Shown here: positions 43,601 to 52,715 of the stretch, in pieces | How positions within the stretch are numbered: position 1 is the stretch's first letter | Layout: each line of letters opens with the position of its first letter | Assembly (NCBI GenBank): GCA_025618425.1 | Contig: CM046851.1 | Span: forward strand, 1,358,599 to 1,422,598 | From: Heliocidaris tuberculata | Taxonomy: Eukaryota > Echinodermata > Echinoidea > Camarodonta > Echinometridae | Direction: 5' to 3' | DNA: 64,000 nucleotides | Made by a program: the position numbers and the translations under genes | Notes under the pieces: model-generated | The model's database searches: none | Told to the model about the DNA's origin: nothing | What the model saw: the letters and a program-made list of their open reading frames with translations, nothing else

Positions 43601-44113
43601 CTCCACGAGATTGGTATGTCTAATATATTTTATGACAACAGAAATGTTTCTTATTCATGGTTTAGTTCAGCGATTTGATTGAGATTAAGAGACATTTATT
43701 CGCAAAATTGGAGAAGTAATATCCATGAAAGTACGTATTGCACTAATTATAGAATTTTTAAGAACAATGTTGGTCTTGAAAACTACCTTATCAAATTACC
43801 TTTTTCAAATAGAGTTCATTTGTCGAAATTTCGTTGCTCGAATCATAAACTTCCTGTTGAAACTGGTAGATATGTTAATATTGCAAGAAAAGACAGAATT
43901 TGTACGTTGTGTAGGCAAAATAAGATTGGGGATGAATTTCATTATATTTTTGAATGCTCGGCAACAGATGCTATGAGAAAGAGATTTGTAAAACCGTGCT
44001 TCCGAAACAGACCAAGTTCATTGAAAATGGAGAAATTGTTTAATTCTAAAGATATGAAGGTTTTAACTAATCTAGCGAAATTCTGTCAGGGGATAATGTC
44101 CCTCCATGCTTAG
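40620..44113 (+). pseudogene. LINE ORF2, endonuclease and reverse transcriptase, two lesions
   Basis: The first part (40620-42059) is an AP-type endonuclease: GVNVCGLRSKL near residue 20, ETKTD with Glu48, GDFNAR with Asp160 and Asn162, and SDKHNP with Asp266 and His268. The second part (to 43678) is the reverse transcriptase: PIYKKKGSPKDPNNYRGITL, FIDYKKAFDSIDR, GVRQGENLSPLLFSLYINDF and catalytic LLYADD (42935-42946). The last part (to 44113) carries a CCHC-like finger, CTLCRQNKIGDEFHYIFEC. The frame shifts by one base within the A5G5A3 run at about 41996-42009 (net loss of one base), and TGA interrupts at 43676-43678, perhaps from CGA. Otherwise it is open, so this element was active recently. 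The coding is AT-rich, unlike ORF1. Confidence 0.88.
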
Positions 44114-44572
44114 ATATTGTACAATATATAATATTCAAATATGTTTATACAATGTATATACTGATAGGTGCACCTACTATATTTTGGGTTGTTTTGTTGT
44201 AGTTTAGCTTTGTTTCATTGCTTCTTACACTTTTATTTAATTAATTGTATACATGTACATTGTTATAGCCAGGCAATATTCTAGTTTCCATTACACCCAC
44301 GTTACGGAATAAGTGTCTGTGCAAATCAGTGCATAATATTGTACGCTTGTTGTAGTTGTGTGTTTTTGTTGTTTTTTTTTTGGTGTTTTTTTTTGACGCA
44401 GACATACTGTAAATATTGTATATATTTGTATATAGTTGTTCTTGTGTATACAAACTGATTGTGATTTATTGTTTCTCCAATACCCTGGAAGGGGTGACAT
44501 GGGAAATAAAATCATTGTCATTGTCATCATTGTCATTGTCATTGTCATTGTCAGTACATGGTACATATGAAC

Positions 44573-44890
44573 CTGAAATGACCCCAATTTTGTACGCGCA
44601 CGCGCATTTGTTTTGGTGGATGCGCTGCTTGTTTAACATGTAAAATCTTACTAGTGCGCGCATCGTGGTGCGCACACTATGAAAGTGTATAAAGGTCAAT
44701 TGCAATTGGTACAAATGACCTTTATCTGCACATTTGCAAATTAGGAACTGGCTTATTGACCTTTATACACTTTAATAGTGAGCGCACCATGATGCGTGCA
44801 CCGGTATGATTTTAATTGTTTAACAAGTAGCGCGTCCACCAAAACAGATGCGCGTGCCCTTACAAAGTGGGGGTAATTTCAGGGTCATTC
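44573..44890. mobile_element. fold-back element, GGGTCATTTCAGGGT family, copy 1
   Basis: The left arm CTGAAATGACCCCAATTTTG with GCGCACGCGCATTTGTTTTGG is repeated inverted on the right (CCAAAACAGATGCGCGTGCCC, GGTAATTTCAGGGTCATT). Arms are ~120 bp. It lies directly after the LINE tail and is truncated at the right by the next element. Confidence 0.85.
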
Positions 44891-45472
44891 TAGCCTCTAG
44901 CGGAGGCCTCTTGCTGCATTCCCCTGTAAACGGCTGCCAACGAGACTACGAGGCGCGTCAGCGCCGAGGCCTCTACTCATTTGCCCCCTAATTAAATATG
45001 CAGTATTTAAACAAGGTAGTGATACGTCACAAATTGTATGCAGATTATATGCGATTTGCTGCCTTCACGCATTCTGACCAATGAGCTGCGTGTTTGGTGA
45101 AGAACTCGTCTATTATTTTAGAGGGAACTACTTTACGTAATAAAGTAATAAAAAACAAAACTCTTTTTTTTTTCATTTATCTGAACAAATATTCTTACTT
45201 TTACATTACAAAATTATATTTCACAGCATTTTTGCCGAAAAATAATGGCTGTTATTGAGTCCTAGTTGAAAAATAAAATATATTTCTCCCTGCGTAGGAG
45301 CAACTGTGATTGTAAACCTATGTTGTAAACACTGTATTATACCTTTTGTGCATGTTTACTCGCGTGGACGTGTGCATGTGTTGTTGAGTCGATCAGCTGA
45401 TTTGAGGAAAGTTGGTATAAGTTAATATTTTGTTTGATTTTGCAATTTCGAGTGAAAATATAGGAGGAAATC

Positions 45473-45524
45473 ATGGATGACACTCCAACCAAACGCGTGG
45501 TACAGCATTGGAAAGAAAATAAAG
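45473..45524 (+). CDS. exon-like start, unknown transposon gene
   Basis: ATCATGG start context, then MDDTPTKRVVQHWKENK, ending at AAAG|GTTAAT (a weak donor, GT at 45525-45526), phase 1. Without splicing the frame stops at once. Function unknown. Confidence 0.4.
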
Positions 45525-45655
45525 GTTAATTAGCCTGTCACAGAGGACCAAGGACTTGTGTGATTTGCCATCGCGGTTTAGTGACTATGCGAAAGTATAC
45601 ATGCGTAAAAGAACCATTGGCACAGTAACTTAACGTATTAGCGATGAGCACCCGG

Positions 45656-45892
45656 TTACTGCGCCCAGCGCAGCGGGGCTTGTTTCGTCCGAGATGGTGG
45701 GGTACATAGAGGAAGAGCTTGATATATGGCACTCTTTCCATAGCCGGTGGAAAGATTTACAAAAACGTCTCTCCCATTCAATGCACTGGTAATGGCTTCA
45801 ACTTGTAAATCCTTGAAATGTGGTATTTTGAGCTTTTTCGCAGCAAATTCAAGGCTTCTGGTCAACCTTTCTTCGCGTCAAGTCTCCGCCAT
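45656..45892 (-). pseudogene. RecQ-like helicase N-terminal fragment
   Basis: In one minus-strand frame: ATG at 45892, a TGA five codons in (45880-45878, possibly from CGA), then RSLEFAAKKLKIPHFKDLQV, EAITSALNGRDVFVNL and STGYGKSAIYQALP. The F..FK.LQ.EAI segment is helicase motif 0, and STGYGKS is motif I (Walker A) of RecQ/SF2 helicases. After YQALPL the frame runs on into unrelated residues and stops; the true exon may end at a GTACCC donor near 45700. RecQ-like genes of this sort are known as cargo or partner genes of some animal DNA transposons. This one is broken and cannot make a helicase. Confidence 0.75.
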
Positions 45893-46517
45893 GATGAAAC
45901 GATGTGTCATGAATATTTAATATGGAAGGCAAAAGTCTGGTCACTGATTGGTGAATCTAAAAAATTAATATTTAGTAGTAGGAGTCTGTCCCGCTCACTG
46001 ATTGGTGGAATGAGAGATGGGTGGGAGTACCACAGTGTCAATCAAAAAGTTTTTCGCATATTGAGATCTACCGCTCCGGTAGATGTTTTTCAATAAAAAT
46101 AAAAAGAATTGTTGTTAGTGTACGTACAACGGGCAAGTGAGTAGAGGCCTCGGCGCTGACGCGCCTCGTAGTCTCGTTGACAGCCGTTCTCGTTGGCAGC
46201 CGTTTACAGGGGAATGCAGCACAGGGGATTGCAGCAAGAGGCCTCGGCTATAGAGGCTAGGGTAAATTGGCGAATTGTAATTACGAACTGGCTTATTTGT
46301 ATTTAATTTCAATGAAATTAGCAGTTCATCTTACCAGTAAGACTGGTGCCCCTACCCCCAATGCTGGTAGGCCAATGCTACTGTTATGCATACAGGAAAC
46401 ACCTAGTCAAAAATTTGCGACAGCCTAGTTGTATACACGTTCGATTTCTTCAAACGCTTTCATGTCATCTCTTATTCATCAATAATGACTGTACTGTAAT
46501 AACAGTGATCAAATGAT

Positions 46518-46680
46518 ATGGGCCCTGTTGCATAAAACTTACCATTAATAGTAACTCTGCTATCGATGGTAACTACCATGGTAACATCACTCAACAGCCA
46601 ATCAAAATCAAGCTTTCCATGGGAGTTACCGTTGATGGCAAAGGTACCGTTAATGGTAAGTTTTATGCAACGGGGCCATG
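46518..46680. mobile_element. fold-back MITE, GGCCCTGTTGCATAAAAC type
   Basis: Starts GGGCCCTGTTGCATAAAACT and TACCATTAA; ends TTAATGGTA plus AGTTTTATGCAACGGGGCC. The ~160-bp element contains a CCATGG centre. Confidence 0.92.
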
Positions 46681-46687
46681 GTCTCAT

Positions 46688-46870
46688 TTCCCCAGGGTAG
46701 CCTCGTCAGTATCGACACTGCTTTACCTGAGGGCCCGTAATTATTATTACCCCAGCATTTGCCAGGTACTCATATTGTACACATTGGTCGACAGGGACAA
46801 TTGTGGGTAAATCATCTTATCTAAGGATGTAAACACTGAGCGAGGATCGACCCCAGGACCGCAATATACC
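46688..46870 (-). mobile_element. SINE family 2, nearly complete copy
   Basis: Reading leftward: a B-box-like GGTCCTGGGGTCGATCC, then the body with GACGAGGCTACCCTGGGG, as in the copy at 8990-9245. Confidence 0.65.
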
Positions 46871-47138
46871 GTCTTTCTCCTATAATAGGTCTTCATAATC
46901 ACAGTCGAGGATTTAGCATGTTTACCTAGATTGCTGGGTGGATGTGGAAACTTTCCAACCTTTGGAATGCAAGAAGTCTGATAAAACAGTCTTCCTATTC
47001 CATGACTTATTCAATTATACCTCAGACGACAACTCTTGTCTTATATACCACTGAAACTTAGTCATGAAACCATGGAAACAGGCAACTCATATGTCATGTA
47101 TGTTTGCTGAAAGAAAATGTTTGCTCTATGTGTCTTAC

Positions 47139-47426
47139 CACATGGCCATGGTCCACCACATGTGTATGTGACTTCCATGTAGCCCTGAGCGTTCGAAGGA
47201 CAAGGATTGCCAAATAAGAAGCCTAGCGCAGTAATTGAACAATCCTGCGTGTTGAAGCACCATACGTTCTTCGTGGAATCCGTCACATCGACGGAACACG
47301 AAGTAGAAGTGCTGCTCGGACATGTCTCGCCGCTATTCAGACCATACCAGACGGCGCTGCAGATGACGACATCTTCCGGAGTACAGGTTATTTGCATGAA
47401 GTCGCCTTGGCACACGATACTGCTCA
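47139..47426 (-). CDS. SUEL-type (rhamnose/galactose-binding) lectin domain exon
   Basis: One exon holds the whole domain: VCQGDFMQITCTPEDVVICS, AVWYGLNSGETCP, SCSVDVTDS, VWCFNTQDCSI, FLFGNPCPSNAQ and GYMEVTYTCG. This matches the Cys-rich domain first described from sea urchin egg lectin, with the YG and F..PCP motifs. Nine cysteines are visible against the usual eight; the extra one is in VVICSAV. The acceptor TTCCTTTACCAG (AG at 47428-47427) and donor GTG|GTAAGA (GT at 47138-47137) make a phase 1-1 exon of 288 bp, the symmetrical form that permits exon shuffling. It is probably a secreted or membrane protein binding carbohydrate. The Thr/Pro-rich exon at 58943-59038 on the same strand has matching phases. 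Confidence 0.88.
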
Positions 47427-47589
47427 CTGGTAAAGGAAGAAATGAAGGGAGCAAGATTATTTTTTTTCTCGGGAATATAATTTCGAGAGTTTCCATCGGC
47501 TTTGGGGGAGGGTGGGGGTAAGAGGATTTTTTTTTCGGCAAGATATTTGGGGATCCTGCAGGCCATCCCCGAAATGAGACTCGCCTAGT

Positions 47590-47652
47590 GGGGAGAAGAA
47601 ATATCCCCCCCCCCCCCCCGCTTTAAAAAAAGAAAAATTAGGGGGGGGGGGG
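47590..47652. repeat. poly-C and poly-G runs
   Basis: C14 at about 47606-47619 and G12 at about 47641-47652, facing each other. Confidence 0.85.
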
Positions 47653-47696
47653 AGAAAAAAGAAGAGATAACTGAATTTTAAAATGTACCCACATTA

Positions 47697-47881
<185 letters not shown>

Positions 47882-47884
<3 letters not shown>

Positions 47885-48250
47885 TAGTAAACAAGTAAGT
47901 AAATAAAAATTCCGTTAAACTCAGAAGTTTTCAAATTTTCGGTCATAGGCCTTTATCAGAAAATGATGAAAATTTATTACGTGTCAACAAAAGAGCGCGA
48001 AGCGCAAAAGCGCACTAAGCTCATGTATACTGGCGCAACCATGGTGGAGAAAGCTAAAAGAGAATAGAGAGAAAGAATGACGTAACAAAACGTCACAAAG
48101 AAACCATGGAGCTGCGTGCGCTTTTGCTCTTCGCCCTCTTTTGTTGACACGTAATAAATGTTTATCATTTCCTGATGAAGGCCTAAGGCCGAAAGTTTGC
48201 AAACTTTGGAGTTGAAGGGAATTTTCGTTTACTTGTTTACTACTCATCTC
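47882..48250. mobile_element. inverted pair of Penelope-type ends with hammerhead-like motif
   Basis: The segment GAGTAGTAAACAAGTAA to ACGTGTCAACAAAAGAG (47882-48030) recurs inverted at about 48105-48249. Each arm carries a hammerhead-like core: CTGATGA, AGGCC TAA GGCC, GAAA at 48172-48194, and a mutated CTGATAA version on the other strand at about 47935-47960. Such motifs occur in the terminal repeats of Penelope-like elements. Confidence 0.6.
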
Positions 48251-48375
48251 TACATTTATAATTCCGAAGCAGAACTTACATTTTGTTATTCTAATATATA
48301 TATATATATATATAAGATGAAGTCCACGTATTGGCAAAATTACTAAACAAGAAGAACACAGTAGAAATGCATTAA

Positions 48376-49089
48376 TTGCCAAATGAAATTTATTCGATCC
48401 GAATTTTCGGGGGCCTAGAGACTGAGGATCTTTTATCGACAGCATCCAAACATAGGGATAATGTTACTACCTACCACCCTAAGGCTAAGAAGCTAGTTAG
48501 CACCATTAAGAAGGAGTGGTCAACCAATATGAATCTCGACCACACACTTTCTATGACTATGGTCAACCCCCTCTACATTCGCAGCGCCAGCCACCCAACT
48601 TAAAAGAGAATCCTAGTGAGCAGTGAACTCCCTAAACCCTCACCCCCTAAAGGCAATAAGTTGTGTGGCAAACCTCGATGTCAGGTCTGCCGACATTTGA
48701 TAACTGACCCGGTTGTTCTGATATCCCCATCGTACACTATCCGCCCACCCAATCACACCTGCACTGCAAACAATGTCCTATATTGTATCATGTGTGCGCA
48801 ATGTCCCGGTGTCTCCTACATTGGCGAAACTAGTACACGATTCCGAACTAGGTTGAATAACCATAAGAGTTCAGTTAAGATGAACAGAAAGGATTTCCCA
48901 GTGGCAAATCACTTCAACTTACCAAACCATTCCACTAACGATCTCAAAGTCTGTATCTTTGGCGGTGGTTAAAAATCTGCTGAAGAAAGAAAATTGGCGG
49001 AACTACGATACATCGTGAAATGCCGGAGCTTTGAAAACGGCTTAAACAAAGATCTTTCCTGGCTCAGCCCATTCACATTTTACCGATAG
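48376..49089 (+). pseudogene. Penelope-like polyprotein C-terminus with GIY-YIG endonuclease
   Basis: One frame with two TAA stops (48601-48603 and 48970-48972). Segments: TYHPKAKKLVSTIKKEWSTN, LVSSELPKPSPPKGNKLC, GKPRCQVCRHL, then VLYCIMCAQCPGVSYIGETS and TRFRTRLNNHKSSV. The last two match the GIY-YIG endonuclease that follows the reverse transcriptase in Penelope-like elements, with the Tyr, Arg and His positions in place and the linker Cys pairs present. It ends LSWLSPFTFYR. The reverse transcriptase itself is missing, so the copy is 5' truncated. Only the two stops disrupt about 230 codons, so loss of function is fairly recent. Confidence 0.82.
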
Positions 49090-49202
49090 GCTCATACTTT
49101 ATCAGTTTTATTTCCATCTGGCATCTGCGATTCATCCCCTTTCCTTTTCTCAAGGATCCTTATCTATTATCATTATTATTTTTGTTATTATGATTATTAT
49201 TA

Positions 49203-49237
<35 letters not shown>

Positions 49238-49564
49238 ACTCTCAAACTTTGAGGTGTATTTAACCTTACTCTCTGTGCAGCTTACGCTATCTCAGCGTGA
49301 CTTTATTATGACGTTAATTGCGTCATAATCCTCTTTTATGCGCTTAACCAATGAACGCGGTTATCAGATTTTACGTCTAATGCTTAGCACAGTTGTTGTT
49401 GATTAGTGTTTTATGGCAGTCAGTCAATTTTGACTATTATCACCAACTATTTTTCTTTTATCATAACAACCTTAACGGTTGTTATGATCACGCTTAGATT
49501 GCGTTCGCTTATAATAAACAAATTGTATAATCTTGCATTATAGGTTTTTATCTCTGAAAATGGG
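49090..49564. other. 3' region of the Penelope-like fragment
   Basis: (ATT)n microsatellite at 49155-49238. Several short inverted repeats follow (GACGTTAATTGCGTC at 49313-49327, ACAACCTTAACGGTTGT at 49467-49483). No coding sequence. Confidence 0.5.
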
Positions 49565-49635
49565 GGAGGCCCCCGAAAATTCGGATGGAATAAATTTCAG
49601 TTGGCAATTAATGCATTTCTACTGTATTCTTCTTA

Positions 49636-49800
<165 letters not shown>

Positions 49801-49835
49801 AGTTCAAAAGTTCTGCGACGAAGATTAAAAATAGA

Positions 49836-51470
49836 GAGACACACAGAATAAATGACTCCGTTAGACACAAAGGTTTAATATTTCGCCTATAAGGCTTCTT
49901 CAAGGAAATGATACCAAGTACAAAAAAATGCACCATGGATGTAGTGCATAGCGCGTAATTATTGTCAAAACAACAAGCGTAAAATAAAACTCTGACATAC
50001 CCCCTGTTCAGACACAAAACGTTTATACCGAAACTCGATAAAGAAACGTCGTATAAAATTTTCATCGTATAGCCTACGGACCGTTCAGACACATATCTCG
50101 ATCGATTAGAAAACATCGTATAGATGCGCAGTTTTCCACTGCGCATATCGTCGTGTGCCCGGAAGAAGGGCGCGAACGGAAAAAATGACAAAATTTTCGA
50201 TTTTGAGTTTTCGGTAATATATGATAGAGAATTAAAAGGCCTTTCGATTGATATGCTTCTCAACTCATATAATGCCTTAATTATTACGTAATACAAGAAA
50301 ATAAAAATGGCGTGGGCAGCCAAATACAAAAATCCTTCCCGGCAAAAGGGCGCGAACGCCTGTGCGCGCACTGAAAACACCGTTTCGAGAAAACCGCGAT
50401 TGACTATTATGCTTCATTTTGCAGCCGCATTCTGAAATAATTAATAATCAAAACATCTTCTAAATTTCACCAAATGATAAAATAACACTTCCAGAATCAT
50501 CAGTGTAAATATTGTTACCAATGGTGATAAACTTTTAAAGATATGAATACATTTTCCGTTCACGACTTTCTGCTGGGAACAAATTACGCGAAATCAAGTG
50601 TTTTCTTCCCGGCAAAAGGGCGCGATCAACGGAACATTGTTCGCGCCCTTTTACCGGAAAGAAAATCTGCGCGACGTAAGCCCATTTTGCCCGGAAGAAG
50701 GACGCGAAGCCTCTTGCGCGTAGCCGTGTATGTGACGCGAACATTGTTCGCGCCCTTTTGCCGGGGGGAAAAAAAGCACTGATTTCGCGTAATTTCTTCC
50801 AAGCAGAAGGTCGTGAACAGAAAATGTGTTCATATCTGTGAAAGTTTAGCACTACTGATAATAAAATTTACAATGATGATTCTTGAAGTGTTATTTTGTC
50901 ATTTGGTGAAATTTAGAAGATGTTTGGATTATTAAGCACTTCAGAATGCGGCTGCAAGGCGTTCGCGCCCTTCTCCCGGGCACACGACGATATTGTTATG
51001 GTCGCCTCCAGTCCCCGCCCCCTGGTAAGGACACCTTTCGCGCGCGCTCACGTTAAGCCCCGCCCAGTTATGCCGTTTTGTGGTCGCCATACGTTCAGAC
51101 ACACACGGAAAGGTGATTCGTTATCGAGTTCTAGTTCGAAACGATGCTCTGACCCAAGTTTCGTTATACGACGTTTCGTTATACGACGTTTCGTTATACG
51201 ACGTTTCGTTAGTCAGCGTTCAGACACATAAATCCACAAAAATTCATCGTATAGCTATACCGTTTTGGTATAAATTTTTTGTGTCTGAACACCCTGTCTG
51301 TTGTTTATTTTACGCTTGTTGTTTTGACAATAATTACGCGCTATGCACTACATCCATGGTGCATTTTTGTACTTGGTATCATTTCCTAAAGAAGCCTTAT
51401 AGGCGAAATATTGATCCTTTTTTGTCTAACGGAGTCATTTATTCTGTGTGTGTGTGGGTGTGCGTGTGTG
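49836..51470. mobile_element. 1.6-kb palindrome: nested fold-back elements
   Basis: Outer arms (49836-50020 and about 51297-51450) share GAATAAATGACTCCGTTAG / CTAACGGAGTCATTTATTC, GGTATCATTTCC and TACGCTTGTTGTTTTGACAA, plus a decayed hammerhead-like motif. The inner element (about 50023-51296) has ends CCCTGTTCAGACACAAAA and TTTTTTGTGTCTGAACACCC. Its own arms (50395-50660 and 50735-50970) share GCCGCATTCTGAA, CATCTTCTAAATTTCACC and TTACGCGAAATCA. CCGGCAAAAGGGCGCGAACG-like motifs recur at least seven times in both orientations. The centre is near 50690. Confidence 0.85.
51158..51212. repeat. 15-bp tandem repeat
   Basis: TTTCGTTATACGACG three times, then a fourth partial unit. Confidence 0.9.
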
Positions 51471-51658
51471 TCTCTCCCCCCCCCTCTCTCTCTATGTATA
51501 TATATAAATAAACCCAAAACTGGTGTAATAGGGAGACACTCTTTGTATTTTTCTTTGTACTCGTGTCTCCCGTACGTAGGTTGTATCTCCCGTACGTAGG
51601 TCGCGCTATTATGACGGAATAAACCGCATTGTCGTGTGTCTCCGAAAAGCGGTATCCA

Positions 51659-51708
<50 letters not shown>

Positions 51709-51712
51709 TACA
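51438..51712. repeat. TG, CT and TA microsatellites
   Basis: (TG)n(CT)n at 51446-51495 and (TA)n at 51660-51702. A short CCCGTACGTAGGT(T/C) duplication sits at 51570-51602. Confidence 0.9.
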
Positions 51713-51894
51713 TATAAAATGAAAATAATGTGGATCTGTAAATAAACTGTTGTTGGAACTAAGCATGATATTTGTCTGGATATTTTTTCTTTATATAATA
51801 TAATTATATGTAATTGTAAGGAAATAACATTATACAACAGCTTTGGAAACTCTCAAGGAAATAATATGACTGTGAGAAATGAAAAAGAAATTTC

Positions 51895-52100
51895 ATTATT
51901 TACTCAAATTCATTTTTCGTGCATTCAAATTAACGCAAATGTCGTAAAATTCCGTAATTCGAATTAAGAATCCAAGCATTCAAATTCACCAGCCAGTCAA
52001 CCAAATTCACAAACGTGCATTCAATTTGCAAATTCATGCACGTTTTTGTAGATTAGTGCATTCAAGTTAACACGATCAGCTTATCGTGTTAACTTGGATG
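51895..52100. repeat. degenerate GCATTCAAATTCA repeat block
   Basis: Variants of GCATTCAAATTCA every 15-40 bp, the complement of the block at 3490-3785. It ends in a perfect hairpin (TTAACACGATCAGC / TATCGTGTTAA) at 52067-52092. Confidence 0.6.
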
Positions 52101-52129
52101 CGCGGATCGCAATTAATTATTCAATTACA

Positions 52130-52268
52130 TGTTGATTTTTTTTTCACGAAATCCCCAACCAAAGTTGATTTCGTCACGAAATCAAAGACCAAGGTTGATT
52201 TCGTCACGAAATCATCGACCAATGTTGATTTCGTCACGAAATCAAAGACCAAAGTTGATTTTATACAA
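52130..52268 (+). repeat. 30-bp satellite, about four copies
   Basis: The unit contains the palindrome GATTTCGTCACGAAATC and CAAAGACCAAAGTT. In one frame it encodes the decapeptide VTKSKTKVDF. The same satellite lies on the opposite strand at 58122-58510. Confidence 0.9.
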
Positions 52269-52544
52269 TAACAATTTACACTTTACCTTTACATTGCAGT
52301 GTTTAGCGATATTTTGATCTCACTTTTATCATCTTTAGCCCTCTTGTTACACTTCTATTTTGACTTGAAATTTTGAAGATACTAAAGCGAAATCCTATTG
52401 TTTTCCGCCCTAGCAGACACCGGAAGTCTTACTTTGGTCGGAGACCGGATGTCTTATTGGTCGCTAGAAGTAGCCAAAGTCCCATTTCGCGTGTGCGCGC
52501 ACGCCACCGGGTAGGATAGTCTTTTATTAAGGGAATAATAATAA

Positions 52545-52715
52545 ACCCAGTGGCCGGTATTCTGATAGCAGGTTTAATTTAACCCCAGTCAGACTAAAGT
52601 TAACCCTAGGTTAACTAAACTACACTTAGACCTCACCTCCAGTCTAAGTGTAGTTTATCTGTATTTGGTATTCTGATAGCCAGGTTTAGTTAACCCTAGG
52701 TTAGTTGCCCCGCCC
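52545..52715. mobile_element. MITE, GGTATTCTGATAGC type
   Basis: CCGGTATTCTGATAGCAGG with GTTAACCCTAGGTTAACTAA. A second GGTATTCTGATAGCCAGG and GTTAACCCTAGGTTAG follow at 52669. A hairpin (CTACACTTAGACCTCACC / CCAGTCTAAGTGTAG) lies between. Confidence 0.7.

Larger units (their letters stand above)
38990..44556 (+). mobile_element. near-complete two-ORF LINE (CR1/L2/Crack-like)
   Basis: Order: a 5' UTR (left limit uncertain), ORF1 (39693-40598), a 21-base gap, ORF2 (40620-44113 with two lesions), a ~400-bp 3' UTR, and a 3' tail of TCATTG repeats at about 44515-44552. Tails of short tandem repeats rather than poly(A) and a C-terminal CCHC finger fit the CR1/L2/jockey group; the exact clade is not certain. 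The copy is young, since only one frameshift and one stop interrupt more than 4 kb of coding sequence. Confidence 0.85.
44893..46263. mobile_element. 1.37-kb TIR element, internally deleted, with two first-exon remnants
   Basis: The left end TAGCCTCTAGCGGAGGCCTC is matched inverted at the right by GAGGCCTCGGCTATAGAGGC. The shared arm continues through CATTCCCCTGTAAACGGCTG, CGAGACTACGAGGCGCGTCA and GCGCCGAGGCCTCTACTCA (about 100 bp; the right end has an extra internal duplication). Inside, a plus-strand exon-like start (45473-45524) and a minus-strand RecQ-like start (45892-45656) face each other. This is what would remain if the middle of an autonomous two-gene transposon were deleted. It is inserted in a copy of the GGGTCATTTCAGGGT family, parts of which flank it on both sides. 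Confidence 0.75.
48345..49632 (+). mobile_element. Penelope-like element fragment with inverted ends
   Basis: The ends share CAGTAGAAATGCATTAATTG and GAAATTTATTC...CCGAATTTTCGGGGGCC in inverse orientation (48345-48415 and 49565-49632). The C-terminal part of the polyprotein lies between, followed by (ATT)n at 49155-49238. Confidence 0.7.

Noticed and set aside
46926..46977. A further lectin exon (52 bp, phase 1 in, 2 out) downstream of the SUEL exon
   Set aside because: Splice sites are possible, but the peptide (DFLHSKGWKVSTSTQQS) has no lectin-like feature and the segment is too short to trust.
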